The translations under genes were made by a program, and so were the position numbers. From the NCBI GenBank assembly GCA_946410085.1, contig CAMJZA010000009.1, positions 1 through 64,000 of the forward strand: a stretch of DNA of 64,000 nt. Reading direction: 5' to 3'. The number at the start of each line of letters is the position of its first letter. Position 1 is the stretch's first letter. Origin of the DNA: an uncultured Treponema sp. GTDB taxonomy: Bacteria > Spirochaetota > Spirochaetia > Treponematales > Treponemataceae. This document shows positions 27,081 to 36,805 of the stretch, one piece after another. Below the pieces are notes generated by a model. That model searched no databases. It was given only the letters and a program-made list of their open reading frames with translations, and was not told the DNA's origin.

Positions 27081-27205
27081 TTGTTTTTATACTGTAAAAG
27101 GTCTGTTTACAGACTGAAACTAGTCTAGTTTCAGTCTGTATCTGGACTGTTTTCATGTTGTAAACAGGCTGGTTTCATAGTAAAAGAAGCCTTGTTTCAT
27201 TCTTC
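27081..27205. repeat. Six-unit degenerate tandem repeat, ~22 bp period (consensus about CTGTTTNCATNNTGTAAAAGG)
   Basis: GTTT cores at 27083, 27105, 27128, 27149, 27172, 27194 (spacings 22, 23, 21, 23, 22). Confidence 0.65.
27108..27140. repeat. Perfect 33-nt palindrome TACAGACTGAAACTAG-T-CTAGTTTCAGTCTGTA
   Basis: 16-bp arms around a single central base, read directly. Confidence 0.95.
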
Positions 27206-27298
27206 CGCCAGGCATGCTGCATTTGTGCAGCAGACTGCCTTTGTTCCTGTGCACTGCTGTGCGGAACAGACGAAAAGCCGTTCTCCGTAACGCTTCCC

Positions 27299-27327
27299 TT
27301 GACAGAAGAGGTCTGTAGGGGTAGGAT
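27299..27327 (+). promoter_or_regulatory. Predicted promoter of yitT-like gene (TTGACA-17-TAGGAT)
   Basis: -35 27299-27304, -10 27322-27327. Confidence 0.6.
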
Positions 27328-27424
27328 AGGCAGAGATTCTGCAGGGGAGTGCGGAGCGGATGCTGGCCGGGGAACGGCTGGAACCCGTGCCTGTGCCGGA
27401 AGCAGAGTATATCAGATACACGGT

Positions 27425-28291
27425 ATGAAAAAGTTCGAGAAAAGGCAGCCGGTGCTGCTGCGACTGCTGCTTGTCCTTGCCGCGAGCCTGCTGTTTGCGT
27501 TTAACATAAATAGCTTTGTTCATGCAGCCTCCCTCTTTCCCGGAGGCTTTGCAGGTGTCGCCCTGCTTATCCAGAAGACTTGCAGGAATTTCTGGGGCAT
27601 TTCCCTGCCGTATTCTATCCTGACCTATGCCCTGAATGCAGTTCCCATCATGATCGGCTTCCGCTTTATAGGAAGGAAGTTTACGGTCCTGTCCTGTGTG
27701 CTCATCATCATTTCAGGTCTGGCAACGGATTTTCTCCCGGATATGCCGCTCACGGACGACAAAGTCCTGTGCGCTGTATTCGGGGGCCTGCTGAACGCTC
27801 TGGCGGTGAGCCTCTGTCTCTTTGCAGAAAGCTCTTCCGGCGGAACGGATTTCATAGCCATCTTTCTTGCCGAGAAGACCGGCCGGTCCGCATGGAACAT
27901 CATCCTTGCCTTCAACTGCGTGGTGCTCTGCCTTGCTGGCTTACTGTTCGGCTGGGATGCTGCCCTGTATTCGATTATCTTTCAGTATACGTCAACGCAG
28001 GCGATCGATTTCCTCTACAAGAAATATGCAAAGACAACCCTGCTGATCATTACCTCCCGGCCGGACGAAGTGTATCAGGTTGTCAGGAACCTGACGAACC
28101 ATGATGCGACGCTCTTTACGGGAACGGGCCTGTATTCCGGCAGGGAGCGGAATCTCCTGTACTCCGTCGTGTCAAGCTCCGAGTCCGGTCATCTGGAAAA
28201 GGCAATCCGGCAGACTGACCCTGATGCATTTATAAATGTCCTGCAGTCCAAGGCCATCATCGGTAAATTCTTCAAGCGCTCCAACGACTGA
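27425..28291 (+). CDS. YitT family membrane protein with DUF2179 C-terminus
   Basis: LLLVLAASLLFAFNINSFVHAASLFPGGFAGVALL...SSGGTDFIAI...YSVVSSSESGHLEKAIRQTDPDAFINV. Confidence 0.9.
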   Translation: MKKFEKRQPVLLRLLLVLAASLLFAFNINSFVHAASLFPGGFAGVALLIQKTCRNFWGISLPYSILTYALNAVPIMIGFRFIGRKFTVLSCVLIIISGLATDFLPDMPLTDDKVLCAVFGGLLNALAVSLCLFAESSSGGTDFIAIFLAEKTGRSAWNIILAFNCVVLCLAGLLFGWDAALYSIIFQYTSTQAIDFLYKKYAKTTLLIITSRPDEVYQVVRNLTNHDATLFTGTGLYSGRERNLLYSVVSSSESGHLEKAIRQTDPDAFINVLQSKAIIGKFFKRSND

Positions 28292-28338
28292 ATCTGCCGG
28301 GCAAACAGGGCATGCGCTTTTACCGGGCAGTGCTCCCG

Positions 28339-29841
28339 CTACGCATTGCTGTAGCCCATCAGGTAGCTGTCGATTTCACGGGCGCACTCCCGGCCTTCGG
28401 CAATCGCCCAGACGACGAGCGACTGGCCGCGGTGCATGTCCCCGGCGGTAAAGACTTTTTCCACGCTGCTCTGATAGCTGTCTGCCCGGTCCGTGGCAAC
28501 GGTTCCCCGGGGACCGAGTGCAACGCCGAATGCCTGTGCCGTATAGTCTTCTGCACCCAGAAATCCTGCTGCAATGAGAATCAGGTCGCAGGGAAGTTCC
28601 TGCTCGCTGCCCGCAATTTCGCAGAGCGTCCGCTTGCCGCCGGCCATTCGGAACTCGACCTGCACCGTCTGAATGCCGCAGACCCGGCCGTCCTGCTGGT
28701 GGACTTCCTTAATTGTTGTCCTGTATACCCGGGGATCTTTTCCGAACGTATAGATGGATTCTTCTGCGCCGTAGTCAACTTTCAGAACCTTGGGCCATTC
28801 CGGCCAGGGGTTGTCGGGAGTCCGTTCTGCAGGGGGACAGGGCATCATTTCAAGCTGGGTGACGCTCTTACAGCCAAGGCGGATTGCCGTTCCGGTACAG
28901 TCGTTTCCCGTATCGCCGCCGCCGAGTATGACGACGTCCTTGCCTTCCGGGTTAAAAAACTCCCCGTCGGACAGCTTTGAATCCAAAAGGCTCTTCGTGA
29001 CGGACTTGAGCCAGTCGACGGCAAAGAGTATGCCCTGCACAGGTTTTCCGTCGGTTTCGCTTCCTTTGGCGGTGAGCGGACGGGCTTTCTTTGCTCCGCA
29101 GCAGAGGGCGACGGCATCGTATTCTGCCAGGAGCCGGTCTGCATCTTCCCTGTTCCGTATGTCCGCACCCGTGACAAAACTGACCCCTTCGTCCTGCATC
29201 AGCGTGACCCGCCTGTCGATGATGCGTTTGTCCAGCTTCATGTTCGGAATGCCGTACATCAGTAGGCCGCCGATCCGGTCATCGCGCTCGAAGACCGTGA
29301 CCGTATGCCCCCGCCGGTTCAGCAGGTCGGCGACGGCGAGGCCGCTCGGTCCTGAGCCGACGACGGCGACTTTCTTGCCGCTGCGGATCTTCGGAATCTG
29401 AGGCTTCATGTAGCCGGATGCAAAAGCCTGTTCGATGATGAACAGCTCGTTGTCGTGGATGGTGACCGCTTCTGCGGCGTCCCCGCTGTTCCCGCAGTTG
29501 CAGGCTTTTTCGCAGAGGGCAGGGCAAACCCTCCCGGTGAACTCCGGGAAGCTTGAGGTCTTGAGCAGCCGCCATGCTGCCATGTCGAACTGTCCCTTGT
29601 AGAGGGCGTCATTCCACTCCGGGATGAAGTTGTGCAGGGGGCAGCCCGTTACCATGCCCTTGAGGCGGATTGCGCTCTGACACAAGGGGACGCCGCAGTC
29701 CATGCAGCGGGCCGCCTGGCATCTGCGGTCTGCTTCGGCCAGGGGCGTGTGGAATTCCGCAAAATGCTGTATCCGCTCGGCGGGTGCTATGTCTCCGTTT
29801 CCCTGCCGCCTGTACTCTAAAAATCCTGTTGCCTGTCCCAT
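28339..29841 (-). CDS. gltD: Glutamate synthase small subunit
   Basis: [39 protein letters not shown]...[48 protein letters not shown]. Confidence 0.97.
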   Translation of the reverse strand: MGQATGFLEYRRQGNGDIAPAERIQHFAEFHTPLAEADRRCQAARCMDCGVPLCQSAIRLKGMVTGCPLHNFIPEWNDALYKGQFDMAAWRLLKTSSFPEFTGRVCPALCEKACNCGNSGDAAEAVTIHDNELFIIEQAFASGYMKPQIPKIRSGKKVAVVGSGPSGLAVADLLNRRGHTVTVFERDDRIGGLLMYGIPNMKLDKRIIDRRVTLMQDEGVSFVTGADIRNREDADRLLAEYDAVALCCGAKKARPLTAKGSETDGKPVQGILFAVDWLKSVTKSLLDSKLSDGEFFNPEGKDVVILGGGDTGNDCTGTAIRLGCKSVTQLEMMPCPPAERTPDNPWPEWPKVLKVDYGAEESIYTFGKDPRVYRTTIKEVHQQDGRVCGIQTVQVEFRMAGGKRTLCEIAGSEQELPCDLILIAAGFLGAEDYTAQAFGVALGPRGTVATDRADSYQSSVEKVFTAGDMHRGQSLVVWAIAEGRECAREIDSYLMGYSNA

Positions 29842-29851
29842 CGTACTCCTC

Positions 29852-32800
29852 CTAGGCTACCTGCGTGGTTGTTTTGAAAGCTTCCATTACGGCCTCTTCG
29901 TGACTGAATCCCTTTTCTTCATTCCGGGCCGTTTCTGCCAGCATCCGCTTGTAATCATTCGGAATGATTTTCTTGAAGTCTGCAAGTGCACGGTCAAAGT
30001 CGCCGAGCAGGGACTGTGCCAGCGGGGACCCGGTCTTTTCAGCGTGCCGCCGGATCAGGTCTTTCAGGAGATCCTTATCGTGCTGACTTACGATTTCTTC
30101 CATGCTGACCAGCTGCTTGTTCAGCTTTTTGTACAGCTCATGCCGGCTGTCCAGTACGAACGCAATGCCTCCGCTCATACCGGCGGCAAGGTTCCGTCCC
30201 GTCGGTCCGAGGATGACGACGGTACCGCCCGTCATGTATTCAAGCCCGTGGTCTCCGCAGCCTTCGACGACCGCGGCGGCACCCGAGTTGCGGACGGCAA
30301 AGCGTTCTCCCGCAATGCCGTTTATGTAGGCTTCACCGCTTGTCGCACCGAAGAGGGCGACATTGCCGATGATGATGTTTTTGTCTGCCGCCCGTGTGGA
30401 ATTCCTGCCGGGCCTGACAATCAGCTTGCCGCCTGAAAGCCCCTTGCCGAAGTAGTCGTTTGCATCGCCTTCAAGTTCGATGGTCAGTCCCTTGGGTATG
30501 AATGCACCGAATGACTGGCCTCCGCCGCCTTCGGCATGGACGGTATAGCTGTCGTCTGCTATGCTTCCGCCGAAGCTTTTCTGAATCTCGCTTCCCAGAA
30601 TGGTGCCGAAGGACCGGTCGGTACTCTGGACTCTGATGGTCCCGAACTGCGCCTGCTTCCATTTCTTGAGGAGGACCTTTTCATCGAGGGTCTTGTGCAG
30701 GCCAAAGTCATAGACATCCTGAGGATCAAAGTGGCTCTTGACCGCATCAGCGTCTGCAGCTTTTGCAAGGATCCGCGACAGGTCCAGCAGGTCGGCATGG
30801 CCTCCGGCAGGATGCTGTTTTATGCCCAGCAGCTCTGTCCGTCCGACCAGTCCGTCAACCGTGCGGACGCCCAGCTTTGCCATGTACTCCCGCATTTCCT
30901 GCGCGATGAACTTCATGAAGTTTTCGACGTATTCGCTCTTTCCCTTAAAGCGCTTCCTGAGTTCGCTGTTCTGCGTTGCAACGCCGAAGGGGCAGGTGTC
31001 TTTCTGGCAGACCCGCATCATTGCGCATCCCATCGAAATGAGCGGGGCAGTTGCAAAGCCGAATTCCTCCGCGCCGAGCAGGGCTGCTATGATGACGTCA
31101 CGTCCGCTCATCAGCTTTCCGTCCGTCTCTATGCGGACCCGGCTCCTGAGGCCGTTCTGCACGAGCGTCTGCTGGGTCTCCGAAAGTCCCAGCTCCCAGG
31201 GCAGGCCCGCATGATGGATGCTGGAAATCGGTGCGGCGCCGGTTCCTCCGTCATGGCCGGAAATAAGGATGACCTGTGCTCCGGCCTTTGCGACGCCTGC
31301 TGCAATCGTGCCGACGCCCGCCTCACTGACCAGCTTGACGCTGATCCGTGCTGCACGGTTTGCATTTTTCAGGTCATAGATGAGCTGTGCCAGGTCTTCG
31401 ATTGAATAGATGTCGTGGTGGGGCGGCGGTGAAATCAGTGCGACGCCCGGCGTTGCATAGCGGGTTTTTGCAATCCAGGGATAGACTTTCTTACCGGGCA
31501 GGTGGCCGCCTTCTCCGGGTTTTGCTCCCTGTGCCATCTTGATCTGGATTTCCTTCGCGCTCAAAAGGTATGCTTCCGTTACGCCGAAGCGGCCTGATGC
31601 GACCTGCTTGATTGCCGAGTTGTATTCCGTTCCGAGCCGGTCCGGGTTCTCTCCGCCTTCTCCGCTGTTGCTCTTTCCCTTCAGGTGGTTCATCGCCTTT
31701 GCCATGCACTTGTGGGCTTCCTCGCTGATTGAACCGTAGCTCATCGCTCCCGTCTTGAAGCGCTGTACGATGCTTTCGACGGGTTCGACTTCTTCGAGCG
31801 GAATGCCGCCGTCTGAGGCATATTTGAACTCAAAGAGGCTCCGCAGGGTGTGGGGCCTCTTTTCGTCATCGACGAGGGCGGTATACTCCTTGAAGCGCGC
31901 GTAGTCCCCGTTCCGCGTTGCCTGCTGCAGGGCGATGATGGTTTCCGGCGAATAGAGGTGGTCTTCGCAGGTTGGTCCCCGCCTGAGCTTGTGGTTTCCG
32001 ACCGAATCCAGATGGGTGTTGACGGCAAGACCGAGGGGGTCAAATGCCTTGTTGTGGTGGAAGTTCACGTCCTCTTCAATTTCCTTGAGCGTAATGCCTC
32101 CCACCCGGCTGACCGTATTCGTGAAGTAGCGGTCTATGACTTCCGTACTGATGCCGACTGCTTCGAATATCTGGGCGGACTGGTAGGACTGGATGCAGCT
32201 GATGCCCATCTTTGCCGCGATTTTTACGATGCCGTTCAGGAGCGCCTTGTTGTAGTCGTCGATGGCGGTGTGGTAATCCTTGTCCAGCAGCTTCTGATCG
32301 ATGAGCTCGGCGATGCACTCGTGGGCCAGGTAGGGATTGACCGCCCGTGCCCCGTAGCCGAGGACCATCGCTGCCTGATGGACATCGCGGATTTCCGCAC
32401 TCTCAAGGATAATGGAAATCTTTGTCCGCTTTTTGGTCCGTATGAGGTACTGCTCAACGGCAGAAACCGCCAGCAGCGACGGGATGGCGACATGGCTTTC
32501 ATCAACGCCCCGGTCGGAAAGTACCATGATGTTGCTGCCTGCATGATACTGCCGTTCAAGCTCGTTGAAGAGGCTGTCGATTGCCGCTTCAAGCGATGTA
32601 TTCTTGTAGTAGAGGATCGGGAGCGTTGCGGCCCGGTAGCCCGGCTTGTCGAGCGCCTTTATTTTCATCATGTCGACGCCGGTCAGGATGGGGTTGTTTA
32701 TTTCCAGAACCGTGCAGTTTGTGCTGTTCGGTTCCAGGATGTTTCCGTCCGTTCCCACGTAGACGGTCGTATCGGTGACGATTTTTTCGCGCAGGCTGTC

Positions 32801-34360
32801 GATCGGCGGGTTGGTTACCTGGGCGAACAGCTGCTTGAAGTAGCTGAACAGGGGCGGGTGTTTTTCGGACAGGACGGCGAGCGGGGTGTCGACGCCCATC
32901 GAGGCCGTCGGTTCAACACCGTTCTGCGCCATCGGCAGGATCATCTCGTTCACGTCCTCGTAATTCCATCCGAATGCCCGGTACATGATGTCCCGTTCCT
33001 CCTGCGAGTAGACGGGGATTTTCCTGTTCGGAATCGTCAGCTCGTGCAGCTGGAGGAGGTTCTTGTCGAGCCATTCGCCGTAGGGGAACTGGCGGGCAAA
33101 CTGCTGCTTGCACTCTTCATCGGAGATGAGCCGCTTCTGTACGGTATCCACGAGCAGGATCCGGCCCGGCATGAGGCGGGATTTCTGCAGGATCTTTTCT
33201 TCGGGGATGTCAAGGACGCCGACTTCGCTGGAAAGGATGAGCGTATTGTCGCTCGTGATGTAGTAGCGGCTCGGACGCAGGCCGTTCCGGTCGAGTGTTG
33301 CACCCAGCAGGTCGCCGTCGCTGAAGAGGATTGCGGCCGGTCCGTCCCAGCTTTCCATCATGGTTGCCCAGTAATGGTAGAAATCCTTCTTGTCCCGGTC
33401 CATTGCGTCATCATGCTTCCAGGGTTCGGGAATACACATCATTACGGCAAGCGGAAGCGGCGTTCCGTTCATCATCAGGAACTCCAGCGTATTGTCGAGC
33501 ATTGCGGAGTCCGAGCCGCTCGTGTCGACGGCGGGCAGGACCTTCTTCATGTCATCGTCGGACAGGAGGGGCGAGCTGAGCGTTTCTTCCCGGGCCAGCA
33601 TCCGGTCCACGTTGCCCCGGATCGTGTTGATTTCGCCGTTGTGGGCAATGAGCCTGTTGGGGTGCGCCCGCTGCCAGCTCGGCTGGGTGTTCGTGGAAAA
33701 GCGGGAGTGCACGATGGCGAGGGCGGAACTGAATTCCTCGGACTGGAGGTCTTCGTAGAAGGTCCGCAGCTGTCCGACGAGGAACATGCCCTTGTAGACG
33801 ATCGTTCTGCTTGAAAGCGAGACAACGTAGGTTCCCAGCTGGGTTTTTTCGAACTGCCGGCGCAGGACGTAGAGGCGGCGGTCAAAGGCAAGGCCCTTTT
33901 CAACGCCGTCCGGCCGCTCGATGAAGCAGTTCATGATGACCGGCATGCATTCCCGGGCCCTGCACCCCAGAACGTCTTCCCTGACGGGAACCTGCCGCCA
34001 TCCCAAAAAGCGCAGGCCTTCTTTTGTGCTCAGGGATTCGATCATCCGCATTGCCTGTGCGCGGAGCAGCTTGTCGGCAGGGAAAAAGAACATGCCTACG
34101 CCGTAATCGCGTTCTCCTCCCAGCTGTATGCCGCAGTCTGCGGCAGCCTTCAGGAAGAAGGGATGGCAGATCTGCAGCAGAATGCCGACCCCGTCTCCTG
34201 TTTCGCCGCTTGCGTCCTTTCCTGCCCGGTGTTCCAGTTTTTCGACGATGCACAGGGCATTGTCAACGATGGAATGGCTCTTCGTGCCGTCAATGCTGAC
34301 GACTGCGCCGATTCCGCATGAGTCATGTTCAAAAGACTGTTCGTATAAGGTATGTGCCAT
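29852..34360 (-). CDS. gltB: Glutamate synthase large subunit
   Basis: ~1500 aa; SFEHDSCGIGAVVSIDG, SGEGGENPDR, GAKPGEGGHLPGKKV, C-terminal GXGXG repeats. Confidence 0.98.
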   Translation of the reverse strand: MAHTLYEQSFEHDSCGIGAVVSIDGTKSHSIVDNALCIVEKLEHRAGKDASGETGDGVGILLQICHPFFLKAAADCGIQLGGERDYGVGMFFFPADKLLRAQAMRMIESLSTKEGLRFLGWRQVPVREDVLGCRARECMPVIMNCFIERPDGVEKGLAFDRRLYVLRRQFEKTQLGTYVVSLSSRTIVYKGMFLVGQLRTFYEDLQSEEFSSALAIVHSRFSTNTQPSWQRAHPNRLIAHNGEINTIRGNVDRMLAREETLSSPLLSDDDMKKVLPAVDTSGSDSAMLDNTLEFLMMNGTPLPLAVMMCIPEPWKHDDAMDRDKKDFYHYWATMMESWDGPAAILFSDGDLLGATLDRNGLRPSRYYITSDNTLILSSEVGVLDIPEEKILQKSRLMPGRILLVDTVQKRLISDEECKQQFARQFPYGEWLDKNLLQLHELTIPNRKIPVYSQEERDIMYRAFGWNYEDVNEMILPMAQNGVEPTASMGVDTPLAVLSEKHPPLFSYFKQLFAQVTNPPIDSLREKIVTDTTVYVGTDGNILEPNSTNCTVLEINNPILTGVDMMKIKALDKPGYRAATLPILYYKNTSLEAAIDSLFNELERQYHAGSNIMVLSDRGVDESHVAIPSLLAVSAVEQYLIRTKKRTKISIILESAEIRDVHQAAMVLGYGARAVNPYLAHECIAELIDQKLLDKDYHTAIDDYNKALLNGIVKIAAKMGISCIQSYQSAQIFEAVGISTEVIDRYFTNTVSRVGGITLKEIEEDVNFHHNKAFDPLGLAVNTHLDSVGNHKLRRGPTCEDHLYSPETIIALQQATRNGDYARFKEYTALVDDEKRPHTLRSLFEFKYASDGGIPLEEVEPVESIVQRFKTGAMSYGSISEEAHKCMAKAMNHLKGKSNSGEGGENPDRLGTEYNSAIKQVASGRFGVTEAYLLSAKEIQIKMAQGAKPGEGGHLPGKKVYPWIAKTRYATPGVALISPPPHHDIYSIEDLAQLIYDLKNANRAARISVKLVSEAGVGTIAAGVAKAGAQVILISGHDGGTGAAPISSIHHAGLPWELGLSETQQTLVQNGLRSRVRIETDGKLMSGRDVIIAALLGAEEFGFATAPLISMGCAMMRVCQKDTCPFGVATQNSELRKRFKGKSEYVENFMKFIAQEMREYMAKLGVRTVDGLVGRTELLGIKQHPAGGHADLLDLSRILAKAADADAVKSHFDPQDVYDFGLHKTLDEKVLLKKWKQAQFGTIRVQSTDRSFGTILGSEIQKSFGGSIADDSYTVHAEGGGGQSFGAFIPKGLTIELEGDANDYFGKGLSGGKLIVRPGRNSTRAADKNIIIGNVALFGATSGEAYINGIAGERFAVRNSGAAAVVEGCGDHGLEYMTGGTVVILGPTGRNLAAGMSGGIAFVLDSRHELYKKLNKQLVSMEEIVSQHDKDLLKDLIRRHAEKTGSPLAQSLLGDFDRALADFKKIIPNDYKRMLAETARNEEKGFSHEEAVMEAFKTTTQVA

Positions 34361-34390
34361 GCCGTACTCCTCGCTCAAATGCATTCTGTC

Positions 34391-36025
34391 TTATTTTCCG
34401 CTGTCGCCGTAGTTGCTCAGGACCCGGGCGCTCGGGTCGTTGACGTCGCAGCCCTTCCAGCTCTTGTTCGGCATCCAGAAGTCAACGATCATCTGACTCT
34501 GGCCCGGATAGAATTTCTCAAAGATTTCCCGGTACAGGAGGGATTCTTTCGTAAAAGGACGTGCATGCGCGTACTGACGGCACTTTTCTGCAAATTCTGC
34601 GTCGGTATACGTTGCTTCTGCGTATTCCTTGAGGTCGTCGACCAGGGAGTGACCGACTGCATCACTGAAGGCTGCCTTTTCCCGCATCAAAAGGTCATGG
34701 GGCAGGTAGGGCTTCCCGTCATCGTCAGCTTCAAAGGCGTGGCGCAGGAGGTATTTGCCCTTGCCGTAGCGGTTCAGCTTGAGTTCCGGGTCAATCGACA
34801 TGACGTAGCTGACGAAGTCAAGGTCTCCGAAGGGGACGCGGGCTTCCAGGCTGTTCACGCTGATGCAGCGGTCTGCCCGCAGTACGTCGTACATGTGCAG
34901 TTCCCTGACCCGCTTGACGGCTTCCTGCTGGAAGGCTTCTGCTGACGGTGCGAAATCCGTGTACTTGTAGCCGAACAGCTCATCGCTGATTTCTCCGGTC
35001 AGCAGGACGCGGATGTCGGTCTGTTCATGAATTGCCTTGCACAGGAGGTACATGCCCATGCTGGCGCGGATTGTCGTGATGTCAAAGCTGCCCAGTGCGT
35101 AAATGACGTCTTCGAGGGCGGAAAGGACATCCTCGCGGGTTATGATGATTTCATGGTGGTGAGAGCCGATGAAGTCCGCTACCTGCCTTGCATATTTCAG
35201 GTCAATCGCGTCGGTTTTCATGCCGATGGCAAACGTTTCGATGGGCTTGTGCAGGATGCGGCTGGAAACGGCGCAGACGAGCGAGGAGTCAAGGCCGCCG
35301 CTCAAAAGGAAGCCGAGCGGTGCGTCTGCATCCAGCCGTTTCTGAATGCCTGCAATGAGCCTGTCGCGGATCTGGCGGCAGATGCCGTCCGCTCCGTCGA
35401 GTGCCCCCGCCTGCGTTTCGCTTACCGCTGTTATATCCCGGTAGCAGGTGAAGCTGCCGTCCTTGTAGTAGTGTCCGGGCGGGAAGGGGAGAATTTCTCT
35501 GACCAGACCCTCCAGATTCTTCGGCTCGCTGGCAAAGGCGATGCCTCCTTCCGTATCGTAGCCGTAATAGAGGGGGCGGATGCCGATGGGATCGCGGGCT
35601 GCGACGACGGATTTTGCTGCTTCATCGTAGATGATCAGCGCGTATTCGGCGTCGAGCATCCTGAAGACATCGCAGCCGTATTTTTCGTAGAGGGGCAGGA
35701 GGATTTCACAGTCGGAATCCCCGGCAAAGCGGTAGCCGTCTCCGCAAAGCTGTTCTTTCACCTTTCTCCAGGGAACGGACGTGTTTCCACCCTCAAGGAC
35801 GCCGTATATTTCACCGTTGCAGACCAGACTCCTTTTGTTTCCGGTAAAGGGCTGCATGCCGCTTTCGGCAAGTCCCATGATGGCAAGGCGCTGAAAGCCG
35901 AGAATCGCTCCCTCCTGTTCCAGTATCCGGGAACTGTCAGGTCCGCGGGATGTGGTCCGGTTAAAATTCGTGCGGAAGTCCTTCATTGAAATTACATTGC
36001 CAAAATAACCCATTACGCAGCACAT
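34391..36025 (-). CDS. asnB: Asparagine synthase (glutamine-hydrolysing)
   Basis: Start placed at MCCVMGYFGN so the class II GATase Cys is residue 2; FLLSGGLDSSLVCAVSSRI, EISDELFGYKYTDFAP. Confidence 0.92.
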   Translation of the reverse strand: MCCVMGYFGNVISMKDFRTNFNRTTSRGPDSSRILEQEGAILGFQRLAIMGLAESGMQPFTGNKRSLVCNGEIYGVLEGGNTSVPWRKVKEQLCGDGYRFAGDSDCEILLPLYEKYGCDVFRMLDAEYALIIYDEAAKSVVAARDPIGIRPLYYGYDTEGGIAFASEPKNLEGLVREILPFPPGHYYKDGSFTCYRDITAVSETQAGALDGADGICRQIRDRLIAGIQKRLDADAPLGFLLSGGLDSSLVCAVSSRILHKPIETFAIGMKTDAIDLKYARQVADFIGSHHHEIIITREDVLSALEDVIYALGSFDITTIRASMGMYLLCKAIHEQTDIRVLLTGEISDELFGYKYTDFAPSAEAFQQEAVKRVRELHMYDVLRADRCISVNSLEARVPFGDLDFVSYVMSIDPELKLNRYGKGKYLLRHAFEADDDGKPYLPHDLLMREKAAFSDAVGHSLVDDLKEYAEATYTDAEFAEKCRQYAHARPFTKESLLYREIFEKFYPGQSQMIVDFWMPNKSWKGCDVNDPSARVLSNYGDSGK

Positions 36026-36067
36026 ATCGTCTCTCACGCGCCCGAAAGCGACCCCCTGAAAAATTGA

Positions 36068-36149
36068 ATTTAAAAACAAAAAAGACGCCGTAGACACTAT
36101 CCCTTTCCGGGCCTGTTTACCCGAAAAGAACTGTATCTACGACGTCTTT
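36068..36149 (-). terminator. Large hairpin plus U-tract in the asnB-gltBD leader (attenuator or riboregulator candidate)
   Basis: Reverse-strand RNA: 17-bp stem AAAGACGUCGUAGAUAC/GUGUCUACGGCGUCUUU, inner 9-bp stem CUUUUCGGG/CCCGGAAAG, followed by UUUUGUUUUU. Confidence 0.8.
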
Positions 36150-36218
36150 GCCGTATGTCCTAGTAGTACTACTTCACGGAAAAAAAGTCAAGGGCATCGT
36201 ATCCGCTTTTTATTCGTT

Positions 36219-36803
36219 TTACTCAAAGAACATGTAGTCATCAAAGTAGACGCTCGTAATCTGGCCCATGACCAGCTGCTCATTAATTTTTGCCCGTATG
36301 CCTTCCTTTATCTTCTGTTCACCCATCTCCATCAGTTCGGCCTTTGTATATGACGAGAAGTAGCCGATGATGATGGATTTTTCCTGCTTTTCTTTCTGGG
36401 CCAGCTCTTCATAGAGCTGAATGTCGCTGGCAGGATAGGAGAACCAGGGGGCAACGACGAGCAGGGTACCGCTCTGACCGTCCTGGCCTTTCGTTACGGT
36501 CCGTATCTGGCCGAGATCAGTATAGGCGCTGACGCTCTGCTTTGATTTGAGGCTGGAGTTTACCACCTGCTTCGGACTTGGGTCGACCTTCCGGTATTTG
36601 ACGGAAAGCTCCCCGCCGTTCCTGGCAAGGGCGACTGCCGTGCCCCCGATAAAAATCGTGAACATCACGATGAGGATGATGATGAGCAGCTTATTGAGAA
36701 GCTGCAGGGAAGCATCATCTTCCTTTGCCCGGCCGTAGCGCCGGTCGTCCTGTTCCCGTGCGTAGTATTTTCCGTTGTCATGCCTGAATTTGATTCGTCC
36801 CAT
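36219..36803 (-). CDS. FliL-like membrane protein
   Basis: Single TM; C-terminus IIIGYFSSYTKAELMEMGEQKIKEGIRAKINEQLVMGQITSVYFDDYMFFE resembles FliL. Confidence 0.5.
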   Translation of the reverse strand: MGRIKFRHDNGKYYAREQDDRRYGRAKEDDASLQLLNKLLIIILIVMFTIFIGGTAVALARNGGELSVKYRKVDPSPKQVVNSSLKSKQSVSAYTDLGQIRTVTKGQDGQSGTLLVVAPWFSYPASDIQLYEELAQKEKQEKSIIIGYFSSYTKAELMEMGEQKIKEGIRAKINEQLVMGQITSVYFDDYMFFE

Positions 36804-36805
36804 GC

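Noticed and set aside
27081-27205. CRISPR array
   Set aside because: Unit is ~22 bp with no spacers and no cas genes; a degenerate operator-like repeat fits better.
31850-33814. 654-aa + ORF
   Set aside because: Antisense to gltB; no recognisable domain.
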